Of a DNA stretch of 64,000 nucleotides, positions 17,585 through 26,293 are shown piece by piece (within the stretch, counting starts at the first letter, position 1; each line of letters opens with the position of its first letter). Under the pieces are notes generated by a model, which was given only the letters and a program-made list of their open reading frames with translations, made no database searches and was not told the DNA's origin. Origin of the DNA: Bacillus timonensis (GTDB lineage Bacteria > Bacillota > Bacilli > Bacillales > Bacillaceae_L); the NCBI RefSeq assembly GCF_000285535.1, contig NZ_HE610985.1, positions 206,983 through 270,982 on the forward strand, given 5' to 3'. Made by a program: the position numbers and the translations under genes.

Positions 17585-17618
17585 AAACCGTTCAGTTTAT
17601 TATACTGGATGGTTTTTT
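17585..17618 (+). terminator. Riboswitch expression platform: intrinsic terminator
   Basis: The stem AAACCGTTCAGT / ACTGGATGGTTT (12 bp with two G-T pairs) is followed by six T. ACGGT at the 3' side of P1 can pair with ACCGT inside this stem, forming an antiterminator. Guanine binding stabilises P1 and lets the terminator form, so this is an off switch. Confidence 0.85.
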
Positions 17619-17654
17619 AGTGAGACAATATTGGGGGAAAAAGGGAGAAGACAC

Positions 17655-18728
17655 ATGGAAGACATACTTAAAGATTTACTAGCAGCATTCAGTGTTGTAC
17701 TGAACGGTTTACCCCAGGGCTTACTTGCTCTGTCTTTCGGATTTGCATCTGTGCCGACTGCACTTGCATTTCTTGTTGGTGCGGTGGGGAATAGCTTAAC
17801 AAGCAATGTGGCTGTTATATCATTTCAGGCAGAGACGATTGCGGTTGCTGGAACGATGGGAAAAGATATGCGGGAGCGCCTTTCTTCCATTTTTTATGGT
17901 GCTTTACTATTAGTAGTGATTAGTTTATTTGGATTAATGGAGCAAATCGTTGAATGGATTGGTCCTGTCATTACAAATGGAATGATGGCGGGTGTTGGTT
18001 TCATGCTTGCAAAAGTTGCATGGGATATGGCGAAGAATGATCGGATGATTGGAGTGACTTCCTTTGCCAGTGCTTTATTGACCTATATCATCACGAAGGA
18101 TTTAGTTTATACAATTACGATTTCGGTAATCCTTTCTAGTCTTGTCTATAACTTTACGAAGAAAGGAAATGAAACAGTTACGAAAAACGTTATTGAAGAT
18201 AAATTCAAGTTGCAAAAATTCATCCTCAATCCGTCTGTTATTCGAGGTGCATTAGCACTTGTTTGTTTAAATATTGGAGCCAATATTGCGTTTGGAAAAA
18301 TCAATGGTGAAATTGCTGGCGAGGAAGTAAATATTGATACCCTTACCATCATAAGTAGTCTAGCAGACATGGCGTCAGCCCTGTTTGGTGGAGGCCCGGT
18401 TGAAGTTATCATATCGGCTACTGCATCTGCACCTCATGCTGTCTGGGCAGGGGTTTTAACAATGGCGATCATAGCCGTAATATTATTTTTTAGACTGTTA
18501 CCAAAAATCGGGAAATATGTACCGAGTGCCTCTATTGCAGGCTTCCTTTTTGTACTAGGTGCGATTGTTACATTACCTGGTAATGCAACTGCAGCTCTGA
18601 CAGGTACGGAACCAGGTTCTCCAATCGTTGCGGCTGTTACTATTATTGTGACGGCTATTACCGACCCATTCTTTGGATTACTGGCTGGTGTCATCATGGA
18701 ATTTTTACTAGGAATTTTTGGAGTCTAA
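17655..18728 (+). CDS. Purine permease-like membrane protein (NCS2-like)
   Basis: This 357-residue protein has about ten hydrophobic segments. Features recall the NCS2 nucleobase transporters: SNVAVISFQAETIAVAG in the first third, GPVITNGMMAGVGFMLAKVAWDM in the middle, and FGGGPVEVIISATASAPH, the equivalent of the substrate loop. It is shorter than usual NCS2 members (about 430 aa), so it may be a distinct branch. ATG 17655 follows AAGGGAG; an upstream GTG in frame lies before that site. The purine riboswitch in its leader strongly supports guanine, hypoxanthine or xanthine as substrate. Confidence 0.75.
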   Translation: MEDILKDLLAAFSVVLNGLPQGLLALSFGFASVPTALAFLVGAVGNSLTSNVAVISFQAETIAVAGTMGKDMRERLSSIFYGALLLVVISLFGLMEQIVEWIGPVITNGMMAGVGFMLAKVAWDMAKNDRMIGVTSFASALLTYIITKDLVYTITISVILSSLVYNFTKKGNETVTKNVIEDKFKLQKFILNPSVIRGALALVCLNIGANIAFGKINGEIAGEEVNIDTLTIISSLADMASALFGGGPVEVIISATASAPHAVWAGVLTMAIIAVILFFRLLPKIGKYVPSASIAGFLFVLGAIVTLPGNATAALTGTEPGSPIVAAVTIIVTAITDPFFGLLAGVIMEFLLGIFGV

Positions 18729-18747
18729 TACAATAGGGGTGTTAAAT

Positions 18748-19287
18748 TTGGAAACTTATCAAGTAACAGTAGCGGGGGTAAAGAGGGACTTACCGATTAT
18801 ACCCATTTCGAATTCATTAAAAATTGCAAGTTTTGTTATTTTAGGAGATACAGAGATTGTATCAGCAGCGGCACCATTATTGGCAGAAAAATTAACAGAT
18901 GTTGATTATTTAGTAACAGCAGAAGCCAAGGGTATTCCACTTGTTTTTGAATTGTCCAAGGAATTAAATATGAAGCACTATATCGTTGCCCGTAAAAGTG
19001 TAAAGCCATATATGGAAGAACCTTTAATCAATCAAGTCATTTCGATTACAACACAAAAAGAACAACTGTTATGTCTTGATGGACATGACGCTCAAAAAAT
19101 CAAAGGAAAACGAGTGGCATTAATTGACGATGTGATAAGTACCGGAGAGTCAATGAAAGTATTGGAAGAATTGGTGACAAAGGCAGGAGGTATTGTTGTT
19201 GCAAAAGCTGCTATCCTAGCAGAAGGAGATGCTGCAGAACGGAATGACATAATCTTCTTAGAGAAATTACCAATTTTCGCAGAATAG
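18748..19287 (+). CDS. Purine-type phosphoribosyltransferase
   Basis: This is a 179-residue type I phosphoribosyltransferase. The PRPP-binding motif is VALIDDVISTGESM at about residues 128-141, and the flexible-loop region is ARKSVKPYMEEP. TTG 18748 is preferred because AGGGGTG is six bases upstream; a GTG at 18739 lies within that site. The gene follows the permease by 19 bases under the same guanine riboswitch. It would convert the imported base to its nucleotide. It resembles adenine/xanthine-type enzymes, but the base cannot be assigned firmly. Confidence 0.8.
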   Translation: METYQVTVAGVKRDLPIIPISNSLKIASFVILGDTEIVSAAAPLLAEKLTDVDYLVTAEAKGIPLVFELSKELNMKHYIVARKSVKPYMEEPLINQVISITTQKEQLLCLDGHDAQKIKGKRVALIDDVISTGESMKVLEELVTKAGGIVVAKAAILAEGDAAERNDIIFLEKLPIFAE

Positions 19288-19312
19288 ACTTATAGACTTG
19301 TACGTGGTTAGA

Positions 19313-19362
19313 TGCTTGGACCCAATGTAATATAATTTTACATTCGGGTGCAGGCATTTTTT
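19313..19362 (+). terminator. Intrinsic terminator of the purine operon
   Basis: An imperfect long stem has inner AATGTAA / TTACATT and outer TGC..GACCC / GGGTGCAGGCA, followed by six T. Confidence 0.8.
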
Positions 19363-19388
19363 CCTTTATATATTCTTTTTCTCAAATA

Positions 19389-19589
19389 ATGAAGAAAATG
19401 TTTGAATGCTTCTTCCGACTTGTGGAATCTACTTTCCATTTATTCAAAATATGTGATAAAAGATTAGCAGCCGTGCTCAATAAAGTTACTTTATTACTAA
19501 AACAAAATCCTTTATTCAAAGATGGGGATTTTCTTGAAAAAAATCCGATTGACTATTTAACCAATATCCAAAAAGCGCAAAGTCAGTAA
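19389..19589 (+). CDS. Small open frame of doubtful status (66 aa)
   Basis: The frame starts at ATG 19389 without a convincing ribosome binding site. It encodes a Phe-rich N-terminus and a helical middle (LAAVLNKVTLLLKQNP), ending NIQKAQSQ. No family is recognised. The amino-acid mix is plausible for a protein, but expression is not supported. Confidence 0.25.
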   Translation: MKKMFECFFRLVESTFHLFKICDKRLAAVLNKVTLLLKQNPLFKDGDFLEKNPIDYLTNIQKAQSQ

Positions 19590-19750
19590 AAACGAGAAGG
19601 TTTTGCTCGATTACTCAAAATAAATACATCAGTACTATAAATTTATTTTATCTTCCTATCCTAAAATCATGCACTTGACGGCTCTTAAAAATTTCCACCT
19701 ATATTGTGTTAGGCTAGTCCACACAATATGAGAGTGAGGAGGGAAGAGTG

Positions 19751-20074
19751 ATGAACTATATGCAACTACTTTCATCGGTACTTGGTAAGCTGACTGGAAA
19801 CAAATCACTGAAGTTATTTAACCAAAAAAAGAAAAATAGAGGGTGGGTTTGGATTTCGATTTTAGGAATATCGCTCCTTAGTTTTTTGGGAAGTAGAAGT
19901 AGCAGAGTCAATCAAGAAGTTCAAAAGAAATTTGAACAAGCAAAAAATTCGTTTCAAAGTTCCTCTGAACCAAAAAGAAATCCTTTTGATGTGAACTTTG
20001 ATATCGCCACAGAAATAGCGAAAGAAATAAAACCTGACTTTCAACCCCAAACTCCACAACCAAAGAATGAATAA
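19751..20074 (+). CDS. Small single-pass membrane protein (107 aa)
   Basis: ATG 19751 is preceded by GGAGGG at good spacing. Residues about 33-50 (WVWISILGISLLSFLG) form one membrane helix after a Lys-rich N-terminus. The rest is a charged helical tail with VNQEVQKKFEQAKNSF and a Pro/Gln-rich end. The lay-out recalls small YtxH-like membrane proteins, but the family is not certain. A terminator follows directly. Confidence 0.6.
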   Translation: MNYMQLLSSVLGKLTGNKSLKLFNQKKKNRGWVWISILGISLLSFLGSRSSRVNQEVQKKFEQAKNSFQSSSEPKRNPFDVNFDIATEIAKEIKPDFQPQTPQPKNE

Positions 20075-20084
20075 ATGATGGAAT

Positions 20085-20117
20085 ATGGCTGGATTCAATG
20101 TGCTCCAGCCATTTTTT
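20085..20117 (+). terminator. Intrinsic terminator
   Basis: A perfect 9-bp stem ATGGCTGGA / TCCAGCCAT with a 10-base loop is followed by TTTTTT. It ends transcription of the small membrane protein gene. Confidence 0.85.
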
Positions 20118-20127
20118 ACATACTTTG

Positions 20128-20301
20128 CTAATTATGTATTTGTTGTTGAACTTCTTGGATGATATGTTGTGCTTTTTCTAATTCACTTTGGGCAAAATGG
20201 CATGCTTCTGATTCAGTACTGTTTGAGTTCACTTGTTTCAAATGATGATGTGCATTATGAATGATATCTTGTGCTTCTTGTAGTTTACTTTTAAAATTCA
20301 T
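20128..20301 (-). CDS. Small helical protein (57 aa)
   Basis: The complementary strand reads ATG at 20301 after AAGGGAAGAA and continues for 57 residues to a TAG. The product is almost wholly amphipathic helix: KLQEAQDIIHNAHHHLKQV, a short turn, then FAQSELEKAQHIIQEVQQQ. It has a His cluster (HNAHHH). The composition is like that of small Bacillus coiled-coil proteins, but no family was recognised. Its start lies just downstream of the LysM hydrolase gene on the same strand. Confidence 0.6.
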   Translation of the reverse strand: MNFKSKLQEAQDIIHNAHHHLKQVNSNSTESEACHFAQSELEKAQHIIQEVQQQIHN

Positions 20302-20392
20302 TGTAGATTCTTCCCTTCATTAAAAATGGTACTTATTTATGATGTGCAAGACTTTTGTTAATTACGCATTTATGAAAAGGAATTCATAATTG

Positions 20393-21769
20393 CTAATATG
20401 CAAAAACATGATTTCCAATCGTGGTTGAAACAGCACGACTTCTGAGATAGGAGCTTGAGGTTTTATCAGGGTTGTAAAAAAACAATGCTCCGTTTGTTGG
20501 ATCTTCACCATTTATTGCACGTTTGGCTGCTTCAATATGTTCTTTGGTAGGCGTAGCCTTTTGTATGGCGCCAGTTTCTGCCGGTGTAAATTGATAATAC
20601 CCATAGCTTTTTTCAAACAAAACATCCTTTATGTTGTTCGGAAACAAAGGACTTTTTACTCGATTCATAATAACCGCACCAATCGCAATTTGCCCCTCTA
20701 ATGATTCACCTCTTGCTTCACTGTATATCATTTTTGCTAACCACTCGACTTCTTCTTGGTCAGCCACTGCTTCTTGCTTAGAAGTGAAAGATTTTTCAAT
20801 CGGAGCTGACCTATCGCCAGAAGGAATGGCTAATGTTTGTCCAAGACTTAATAAATCAGATGATAACTGATTCGCCTTCTTAATAGCATCAACTGTTATA
20901 CCGTTGCGAGTGGCAATACTGTACAACGTATCCCCGGAAACGACCTGATAGGTCGTTCCATTCTTTTCAGTGTGAATGTGTGTTTCTTTAGACGGGATAG
21001 TCAACTCCTGACCAATCTCTAAAAAATTGGATGATAAATTATTGGCCTTTTTAATAGCTTCAACTGATGTACCGTTCCGTTGAGCAATGCTGTATAAGGT
21101 GTCACCAGGATCAACCTGGTAGGTGGTTTCATTATTTTGAGTTGGAGCGGTCGTTTCGCCAGATGGAATTATTAATGTCTGCCCGACCTGTAAGATATCA
21201 GAAGATAACTGATTGGCCTTCTTAATGGCATCCACCGTCGTACCATTCTGATTTGCGATACGGTATAACGTGTCCCCAGCTACAACCTGATAGGTAGTTT
21301 CAGCCGTTTGAATGGGAGCAGATGAAATGCCTGAAGGGATTGTAAGCACTTGTCCAATCTGTAACCTATCAGAAGATAATTGATTCGCTTGCTTTATGGC
21401 ATCAACGGTTGTGCCATAATGTTGGGCGATGCTATAAAGTGTGTCACCAGCTGTTACTGTATAAGCTAAAGAAGTAGTGTGTGAATGATCCATTTTATTT
21501 TTAGCTGCAGAAGCTTTATGTGTAGGGAGCGTTCCAATTCCTAGTACGGATAACAGCATTCCACCGGCCATAATTTTTACGGTTTTTATCTTTAGTGAAG
21601 GTAATTTTCTTTTGATAAAGCTAATAGCTTCATTCGTCATACTAGACTCTTGCGCTTTGGAGATAGAGCCTAGTTCTGCAGAGAATTCTGTTGCATTGTC
21701 ATTTAAAAATAAGACGACTTCCATTCCGTGTTCTGTTTCGTTTACTTTATAATGAGAAAAAATGTCCAT
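20393..21769 (-). CDS. Cell-wall hydrolase with four LysM domains and SleB/CwlJ-type catalytic domain
   Basis: This is a 458-residue protein. A polar N-terminal part (1-60) precedes a hydrophobic segment (about 65-80) ending THKASAAK, a likely cleavage or anchor site. Four LysM modules follow at about 102-146, 159-203, 216-260 and 273-317, each with GDTLYSIA and IKKANQLSS. The C-terminal hydrolase_2 domain has LAKMIYSEARGES (catalytic Glu), GAVIMNRV and ALFFYNP. It likely cleaves muramic-lactam or normal peptidoglycan during germination, sporulation or growth. Start 21769 is chosen because GGAGG is nine bases upstream. The long cytosolic-looking N-terminus before the signal segment is unusual. 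Confidence 0.85.
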   Translation of the reverse strand: MDIFSHYKVNETEHGMEVVLFLNDNATEFSAELGSISKAQESSMTNEAISFIKRKLPSLKIKTVKIMAGGMLLSVLGIGTLPTHKASAAKNKMDHSHTTSLAYTVTAGDTLYSIAQHYGTTVDAIKQANQLSSDRLQIGQVLTIPSGISSAPIQTAETTYQVVAGDTLYRIANQNGTTVDAIKKANQLSSDILQVGQTLIIPSGETTAPTQNNETTYQVDPGDTLYSIAQRNGTSVEAIKKANNLSSNFLEIGQELTIPSKETHIHTEKNGTTYQVVSGDTLYSIATRNGITVDAIKKANQLSSDLLSLGQTLAIPSGDRSAPIEKSFTSKQEAVADQEEVEWLAKMIYSEARGESLEGQIAIGAVIMNRVKSPLFPNNIKDVLFEKSYGYYQFTPAETGAIQKATPTKEHIEAAKRAINGEDPTNGALFFYNPDKTSSSYLRSRAVSTTIGNHVFAY

Positions 21770-22103
21770 ATCATACATCCTCCGTTCTCCATTACTATCC
21801 CCATTTATTTCATTTTTACAATAATGGAAACACCTGACTCTATAATTTGTTGGAAAAGGAGAAGTAGAGAAACCGCATATCAACAATTACATTTGCAAGA
21901 TTGAGAACTTTGAGTTTTTTTATATACGTTATTATTCATCCTTCTGTATCCATCAAATTATCTTTGGTATCAGACTTTTTCAGGATTTTAACGAACGAAA
22001 TCCAGTTTATCCTATTAAAATCAGTTTACTACGCATATAATTTTGATAATTCATTCAATTCTTCACGATAAAAGTTTTTTATGGATACAAAGGGGCTGTT
22101 CTA
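21770..22103. other. Intergenic region between divergent genes
   Basis: These 334 bases separate the LysM hydrolase and the enhancer-binding protein gene. They are AT-rich. I see no gene, RNA or clear promoter with both consensus hexamers, although promoters for both neighbours must lie here. Confidence 0.5.
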
Positions 22104-23480
22104 ATGCTGAATGTAAGGAATAAAATTGGATGGCTTGAAGGGATTATTGAAGCGGTTCATGATGGAATTTTGGTGATTGATCAAGATGGAATTGTTCAGT
22201 TAGTCAATGAAGAATATACCAATATAACAGGTGTAAGAAAAGAACAAATCATAGGTAGGTCGCTAATTGATGTCCGACCAGGTGCGCTACTGCCCACAGT
22301 AGTAAAAACCGGGAAGTCTATGGAAGGTGTGTTTCGGAAGGAAAAAGGGTTGGAGTATGTTGTAGATATGGCTCCTATCTACGAAAATGATGAGATTATA
22401 GGAGGAGTCTCAGTATGCAAAAGTGTTCCCGAAGTCTATCAATTATCATTAGAATTAAAGAAAAATAAACAACGTGTCAATCAATTAGAGAATGCAATTG
22501 GCCGTATCCATCAAGTAAAGTACACATTTTCCAATATGATTGGCAACAATCCACTGTTCAGAAAAGTTATTCATCAAGCAAAGAAAATAGCTCCAACGGA
22601 CTTAAATGTGTTAATAACCGGAGAATCGGGTACAGGCAAAGAGTTGTTTGCTCAAGCCATACATCACGCTAGTGTTCGAAAGGCTTACCCCTTTGTCCCA
22701 GTGAATTGTGCCGCCATTCCAAGTTCCCTTCTTGAAAGTGAGTTATTTGGCTACGAAGAAGGTGCTTTTACGAATTCAAAAAAGGACGGAAAGGTTGGTC
22801 TGTTCGAGTTAGCCCATAAAGGAACCCTTTTTCTGGACGAAATAGGGGACATGCCAATGGACCTTCAGGCAAAACTACTTCGTGTACTACAAGAGGGTAC
22901 TTTTCGAAAAATAGGAGGACTAAAAGAAGAACATATTGACGTTCGAATTATCGCAGCTACTAATAAAAATTTATTAAATATGGTAAAAAAGGAACGTTTT
23001 CGAGAGGATTTGTTTTACAGAATTAACACCGTACATCTTGCCATCCCACCTCTGCGTGAGAGAAAAGATGATATTCCGAAGTTTGTATCTTCTTTTATCA
23101 ATATCCAAAGTACCTCCACACCATTTGAAATCGAAGATGATGTAATGAATACGCTCATGCAGTATGAATGGCCCGGGAATATTCGAGAATTAAAAAACAC
23201 GATTAATTATGCGGTAAACATGGCTGACAACGATGTTATCACGTTTGATAACCTACCAGAAACCACTAAACTTCAATTTATGCATGTTAAGAAAAAGCCC
23301 CAATCCCAATCACATCAATCTTTAGAGAATTTGTTACGAGAAACAGAAAAGAGAGCCATTATTGAGACACTTCAAGAAACAGGTGTATCAGTTAAAGGTA
23401 AAAAAGCGGCTGCACAAAAACTAGGGATATCTTTAGCCTCTTTGTATAATAAAATGTCCAAACTACAGATCCATTTATAG
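22104..23480 (+). CDS. Sigma-54-dependent transcriptional activator (PAS-AAA-HTH)
   Basis: This is a 458-residue bacterial enhancer-binding protein. A PAS sensor domain spans about 10-110 (AVHDGILVIDQDGIVQLVN). The AAA+ domain has Walker A GESGTGKE at 173-180, GAFTNS at 220-225 in place of GAFTGA, Walker B GTLFLDEIGD at about 240-249, and REDLFYRINTVHL. A Fis-type helix-turn-helix (KAAAQKLGISLASLYNKM) ends it. F222 and T223, the residues that contact sigma-54, are kept. ATG 22104 has AAAGGGG upstream. It faces a -24/-12 promoter at 23641 and three palindromic sites between, so it almost surely activates the next operon. Confidence 0.92.
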   Translation: MLNVRNKIGWLEGIIEAVHDGILVIDQDGIVQLVNEEYTNITGVRKEQIIGRSLIDVRPGALLPTVVKTGKSMEGVFRKEKGLEYVVDMAPIYENDEIIGGVSVCKSVPEVYQLSLELKKNKQRVNQLENAIGRIHQVKYTFSNMIGNNPLFRKVIHQAKKIAPTDLNVLITGESGTGKELFAQAIHHASVRKAYPFVPVNCAAIPSSLLESELFGYEEGAFTNSKKDGKVGLFELAHKGTLFLDEIGDMPMDLQAKLLRVLQEGTFRKIGGLKEEHIDVRIIAATNKNLLNMVKKERFREDLFYRINTVHLAIPPLRERKDDIPKFVSSFINIQSTSTPFEIEDDVMNTLMQYEWPGNIRELKNTINYAVNMADNDVITFDNLPETTKLQFMHVKKKPQSQSHQSLENLLRETEKRAIIETLQETGVSVKGKKAAAQKLGISLASLYNKMSKLQIHL

Positions 23481-23481
23481 T

Positions 23482-23497
23482 TTCTAGGTTTTTAGAA
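23482..23497 (+). promoter_or_regulatory. Upstream activator site 1
   Basis: TTCTA-N6-TAGAA palindrome, directly after the activator's stop. It is about 166 bp upstream of the -12/-24 element and the first of three identical arms. Confidence 0.7.
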
Positions 23498-23511
23498 TTC
23501 TTGCAAATTCA

Positions 23512-23529
23512 TTTCTACCTTTTTAGAAA
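23512..23529 (+). promoter_or_regulatory. Upstream activator site 2
   Basis: TTTCTA-N6-TAGAAA palindrome. Its centre is 31 bp from site 1, about three helical turns. Confidence 0.72.
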
Positions 23530-23571
23530 GCCTGACTCTTTGAGCAAGTAAGCTTTCAACCATACAATAAG

Positions 23572-23589
23572 TTTCTAAAATGCTAGAAA
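23572..23589 (+). promoter_or_regulatory. Upstream activator site 3
   Basis: TTTCTA-N6-TAGAAA palindrome. Its centre is 60 bp from site 2 and about 69 bp upstream of the -24/-12 promoter, inside the normal enhancer range. Confidence 0.72.
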
Positions 23590-23610
23590 AATAACAACCC
23601 ATTCAATTTG

Positions 23611-23638
23611 AAAAGCCTTGTAATATCAGGCTTTTTTT
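23611..23638 (+). terminator. Intrinsic terminator of the activator gene
   Basis: Stem AAAAGCCT / AGGCTTTT with a 9-base loop and a run of seven T. It lies between the enhancer sites and the sigma-54 promoter, insulating the operon from read-through. Confidence 0.85.
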
Positions 23639-23640
23639 AG

Positions 23641-23657
23641 TTGGCATAAAACTTGCA
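23641..23657 (+). promoter_or_regulatory. Sigma-54 (SigL) -24/-12 promoter
   Basis: TTGGCATAAAACTTGCA has GG and GC separated by exactly ten bases, matching the TGGCA-N7-TGCA type consensus. Transcription would start near 23668, before the esterase gene. Confidence 0.88.
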
Positions 23658-23743
23658 TCTCTTAGTTGTATGTGCGTCCAGAAGAAGGGAGGATAAGCTT
23701 ACATTAATTTTGTTTAATCAATTACGTGGGGAGGAATGGAACG

Positions 23744-24853
23744 ATGAAGAAAAGCCTTTTTCAAAAAGCCATTATTGTTATGTTAGTCTCGTTACTTTTA
23801 TTACCTTTATTTAGCCTACAGGCATTTGCTCAAGGTAAGCATGGCAAGGTTAGTAAGCCTGAATCATCTGTTATCTCAGGACAATATTACAGAGAGCAAT
23901 TGGTAGAGTTACGTTCAGCAACACCAAATGTCAAGATTCTCTACACCACAGACGGTAGCGACCCAATAAAAAATGGTCATGTGTATACGGAGCCAATCCT
24001 AGTTGAAAAAGACACGACATTGAAAACAATCGCAGTTCGTGGCAACGTTAGCTCAAAAGCTTTACTTAAAAGCAAGGGAAATACCCATAGTGATGTCGCG
24101 GTATTTACTTTCACGTTTGTAACAAGGGAAACGATTGCGGATCAATTCTTATCTTTTACGTATGATGGAATGCCTTACCGTCTCTATGTACCAGAAAACT
24201 ATGACTCTTCAAAATCTTACCCATTAGTATTGTTCTTACATGGTGGAGGAGAGCGCGGAAACGATAATGAAAAGCAACTTCTTGCAAATGATGGTGCTAT
24301 CATTTGGGCTGCGCCTGAAAATCAGGCCAAACATCAAGCTTTTGTATTGGCTCCACAAGCCCGTAATCAACATGATGGTGGATTCACGGTTACTCGTGAT
24401 TCGAACAATATCGTGAATTTAAGCAAAGTTTTTCAGTTCTCTGAGGATCTTGGAAAAGCGTATGAAATTCTTCAACATGTATTACAAGAATATAATATTG
24501 ATAGAAGTCGCCTGTATTCTACCGGATTGTCTCAAGGAGGATATGGTACGTTTAATTTAAATCTTAAGTACCCAGATTTGTTTGCGGCTATGGTTCCGAT
24601 AGCAGGAGGTGGGGACCCGGCGGAAGCAGATAAACTTGTCGATAAACCTATTTGGGCGTTTCATGCGGAAGACGATGGTGTTATTCCAGTGGCTCACTCA
24701 AGAAATATCATTGCGGCTATTAAAAATGCTGGCGGTTCTCCAATTTATACAGAATATCCTTCAGCACTCGGTTACAATCATGCTTCTTGGGTACCTGCTT
24801 ATGAAAATCAAGAAATGATTGAATGGATGTTTACTCAAGTAAACACGAAATAA
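23744..24853 (+). CDS. Secreted alpha/beta-hydrolase (esterase/depolymerase-like) with N-terminal chitobiase-type domain
   Basis: This is a 369-residue protein with a clear signal peptide (MKKSLFQKAIIVML..., cut near AFAQG). Residues about 35-110 form a beta-sandwich with ILYTTDGSDP, as in CHB_HEX_C_1 domains. The hydrolase domain has LFLHGGGERG (oxyanion side), nucleophile Ser in STGLSQGGYGT, an acid in HAEDDGVIP and His in YNHASW. This is the pattern of secreted phospholipase/carboxylesterase or polyhydroxyalkanoate depolymerase-like enzymes. ATG 23744 follows GGGGAGG. It is the first gene after the sigma-54 promoter, so it may release the acid taken up by the next gene. Confidence 0.8.
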   Translation: MKKSLFQKAIIVMLVSLLLLPLFSLQAFAQGKHGKVSKPESSVISGQYYREQLVELRSATPNVKILYTTDGSDPIKNGHVYTEPILVEKDTTLKTIAVRGNVSSKALLKSKGNTHSDVAVFTFTFVTRETIADQFLSFTYDGMPYRLYVPENYDSSKSYPLVLFLHGGGERGNDNEKQLLANDGAIIWAAPENQAKHQAFVLAPQARNQHDGGFTVTRDSNNIVNLSKVFQFSEDLGKAYEILQHVLQEYNIDRSRLYSTGLSQGGYGTFNLNLKYPDLFAAMVPIAGGGDPAEADKLVDKPIWAFHAEDDGVIPVAHSRNIIAAIKNAGGSPIYTEYPSALGYNHASWVPAYENQEMIEWMFTQVNTK

Positions 24854-24980
24854 AATGCGTACAAGACTAAAAACGTGAGGAAAAGATGTTGTTTCTTTGT
24901 CTTTTCCTCCAAATGAGAGGATACAAGTTGACATAATCACTGCATTTTGAAGGCGTTTTAAAAACGAGAGGGGGCTTACT

Positions 24981-26277
24981 ATGTTAGCGTTATTGGGTTT
25001 TTTAACAATTGCAATCTTTTTGTATCTTATTCTATCGAAACGAGTTTCCGTCATTGTTGCCTTAATATTGGTGCCTATCCTATTTGGTTTATTTACGAGT
25101 GAGAGGGCTAATCTTGGTACCATGATTTTAGATGGGGTATCTGGGGTTGCACCGACAGGGATTATGCTAGCATTTGCTATTTTGTTTTTTGGCTTGATGA
25201 ATAGTGTTGGTCTTTTTGATCCAATTATTTCAAGAGTGTTAAAAGTAGTAAAAGGTGATCCTCTAAAAATTGTAATAGGGACGGCTGTTATAGGAATGCT
25301 TACCCATCTAGATGGTTCAGGAGCGTCTACATTTTTAATTACAATTCCAGCGCTGCTTCCGCTTTACGATCGTTTGGGAATGAGTCGCTTAGTACTGGCA
25401 GGAGTCGTTGCACTTAGTGCCGGGACGATGAACATTGTTCCATGGGGCGGTCCAACGGCACGGGCTGCTAGTGCACTGGGATTGGATGCGAATACTTTAT
25501 TTACTCCTGTGATTCCCGCGATGATTGTCGGATTAATTTGGGTGTTGTTTGTTAGTTATCTTTTAGGAAAAAAAGAAAGAGAGCGTGTAGGCATAAAACA
25601 AGTAGAGTATGAGTTTAACCAGGAATTAAGTGAGAGGGAATTAAGCCTAAAAAGGCCAAAATTATATTGGTTTAATCTTTTATTGACGATTTTAACACTT
25701 GTTGCTCTTGTAAAGGTATGGCTTCCATTGCCGATCGTCTTCATGGTATCGTTTGCGATTGCACTTGTCGTAAACTATCCGAAACCAAAAGATCAGCAAG
25801 ATCGGATTACCGAACAAGCAACTGGCATGGTTACTGTTGTATCCATCATATTTGCTGCAGGTATCTTCACGGGTGTCTTATCTGGTACAGGAATGATTGA
25901 AGCGATGGCTAATGCGATGGTGAGTGTCATTCCAGAGAGCACGGGCTCCTTCATGGCGTTGATTGTAGCCATTACCAGTATGCCACTTAGCTTAGTGTTT
26001 ACCCCAGATGTCCTATTATTTCGGTGTACTACCGATTTTAAGTGAAACAGCTAGTGCCTTTGGAATTGCTCCAGTTGAGATTGGGCGAGCAGCTATTTTA
26101 GGGCAAATGACAACCGGTTTTCCATTAAGTCCACTTACAGCTTCTACCTTCTTACTAATCGGGTTGGCTGGAGTAGAACTTGGCGATCATCAACGTTTTA
26201 TCTTTAAATGGGCATTTGGCACAACCATAATAATGACAATTGTTGCTTTTATTACTGGCGCGATTTCTATTCTTTAA
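24981..26277 (+). pseudogene. CitMHS-family citrate/di- or tricarboxylate:H+ symporter, frameshifted
   Basis: Two overlapping frames (24981-26045 and 26008-26277) together encode one transporter of about 432 residues, the usual CitMHS length. The first part has THLDGSGASTFLITIPALLPLY and MNIVPWGGPTARAAS, both hallmarks of the family. The frame breaks after LSLVFTPD near 26011. Removing one base there restores YYFGVLPILSETA. ATG 24981 has GAGAGGGGG upstream. Either the gene is newly inactivated or the base is a sequence error. It would import a metal-bound or free carboxylate under sigma-54 control. Confidence 0.8.
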
Positions 26278-26293
26278 CTGAGGAGTGTTAACC

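Noticed and set aside
26100..26115. AACCGGTT inside the CitMHS gene as a fourth LacI operator
   Set aside because: It lies in coding sequence and lacks the flanking TG..CA bases of the three operator sites.
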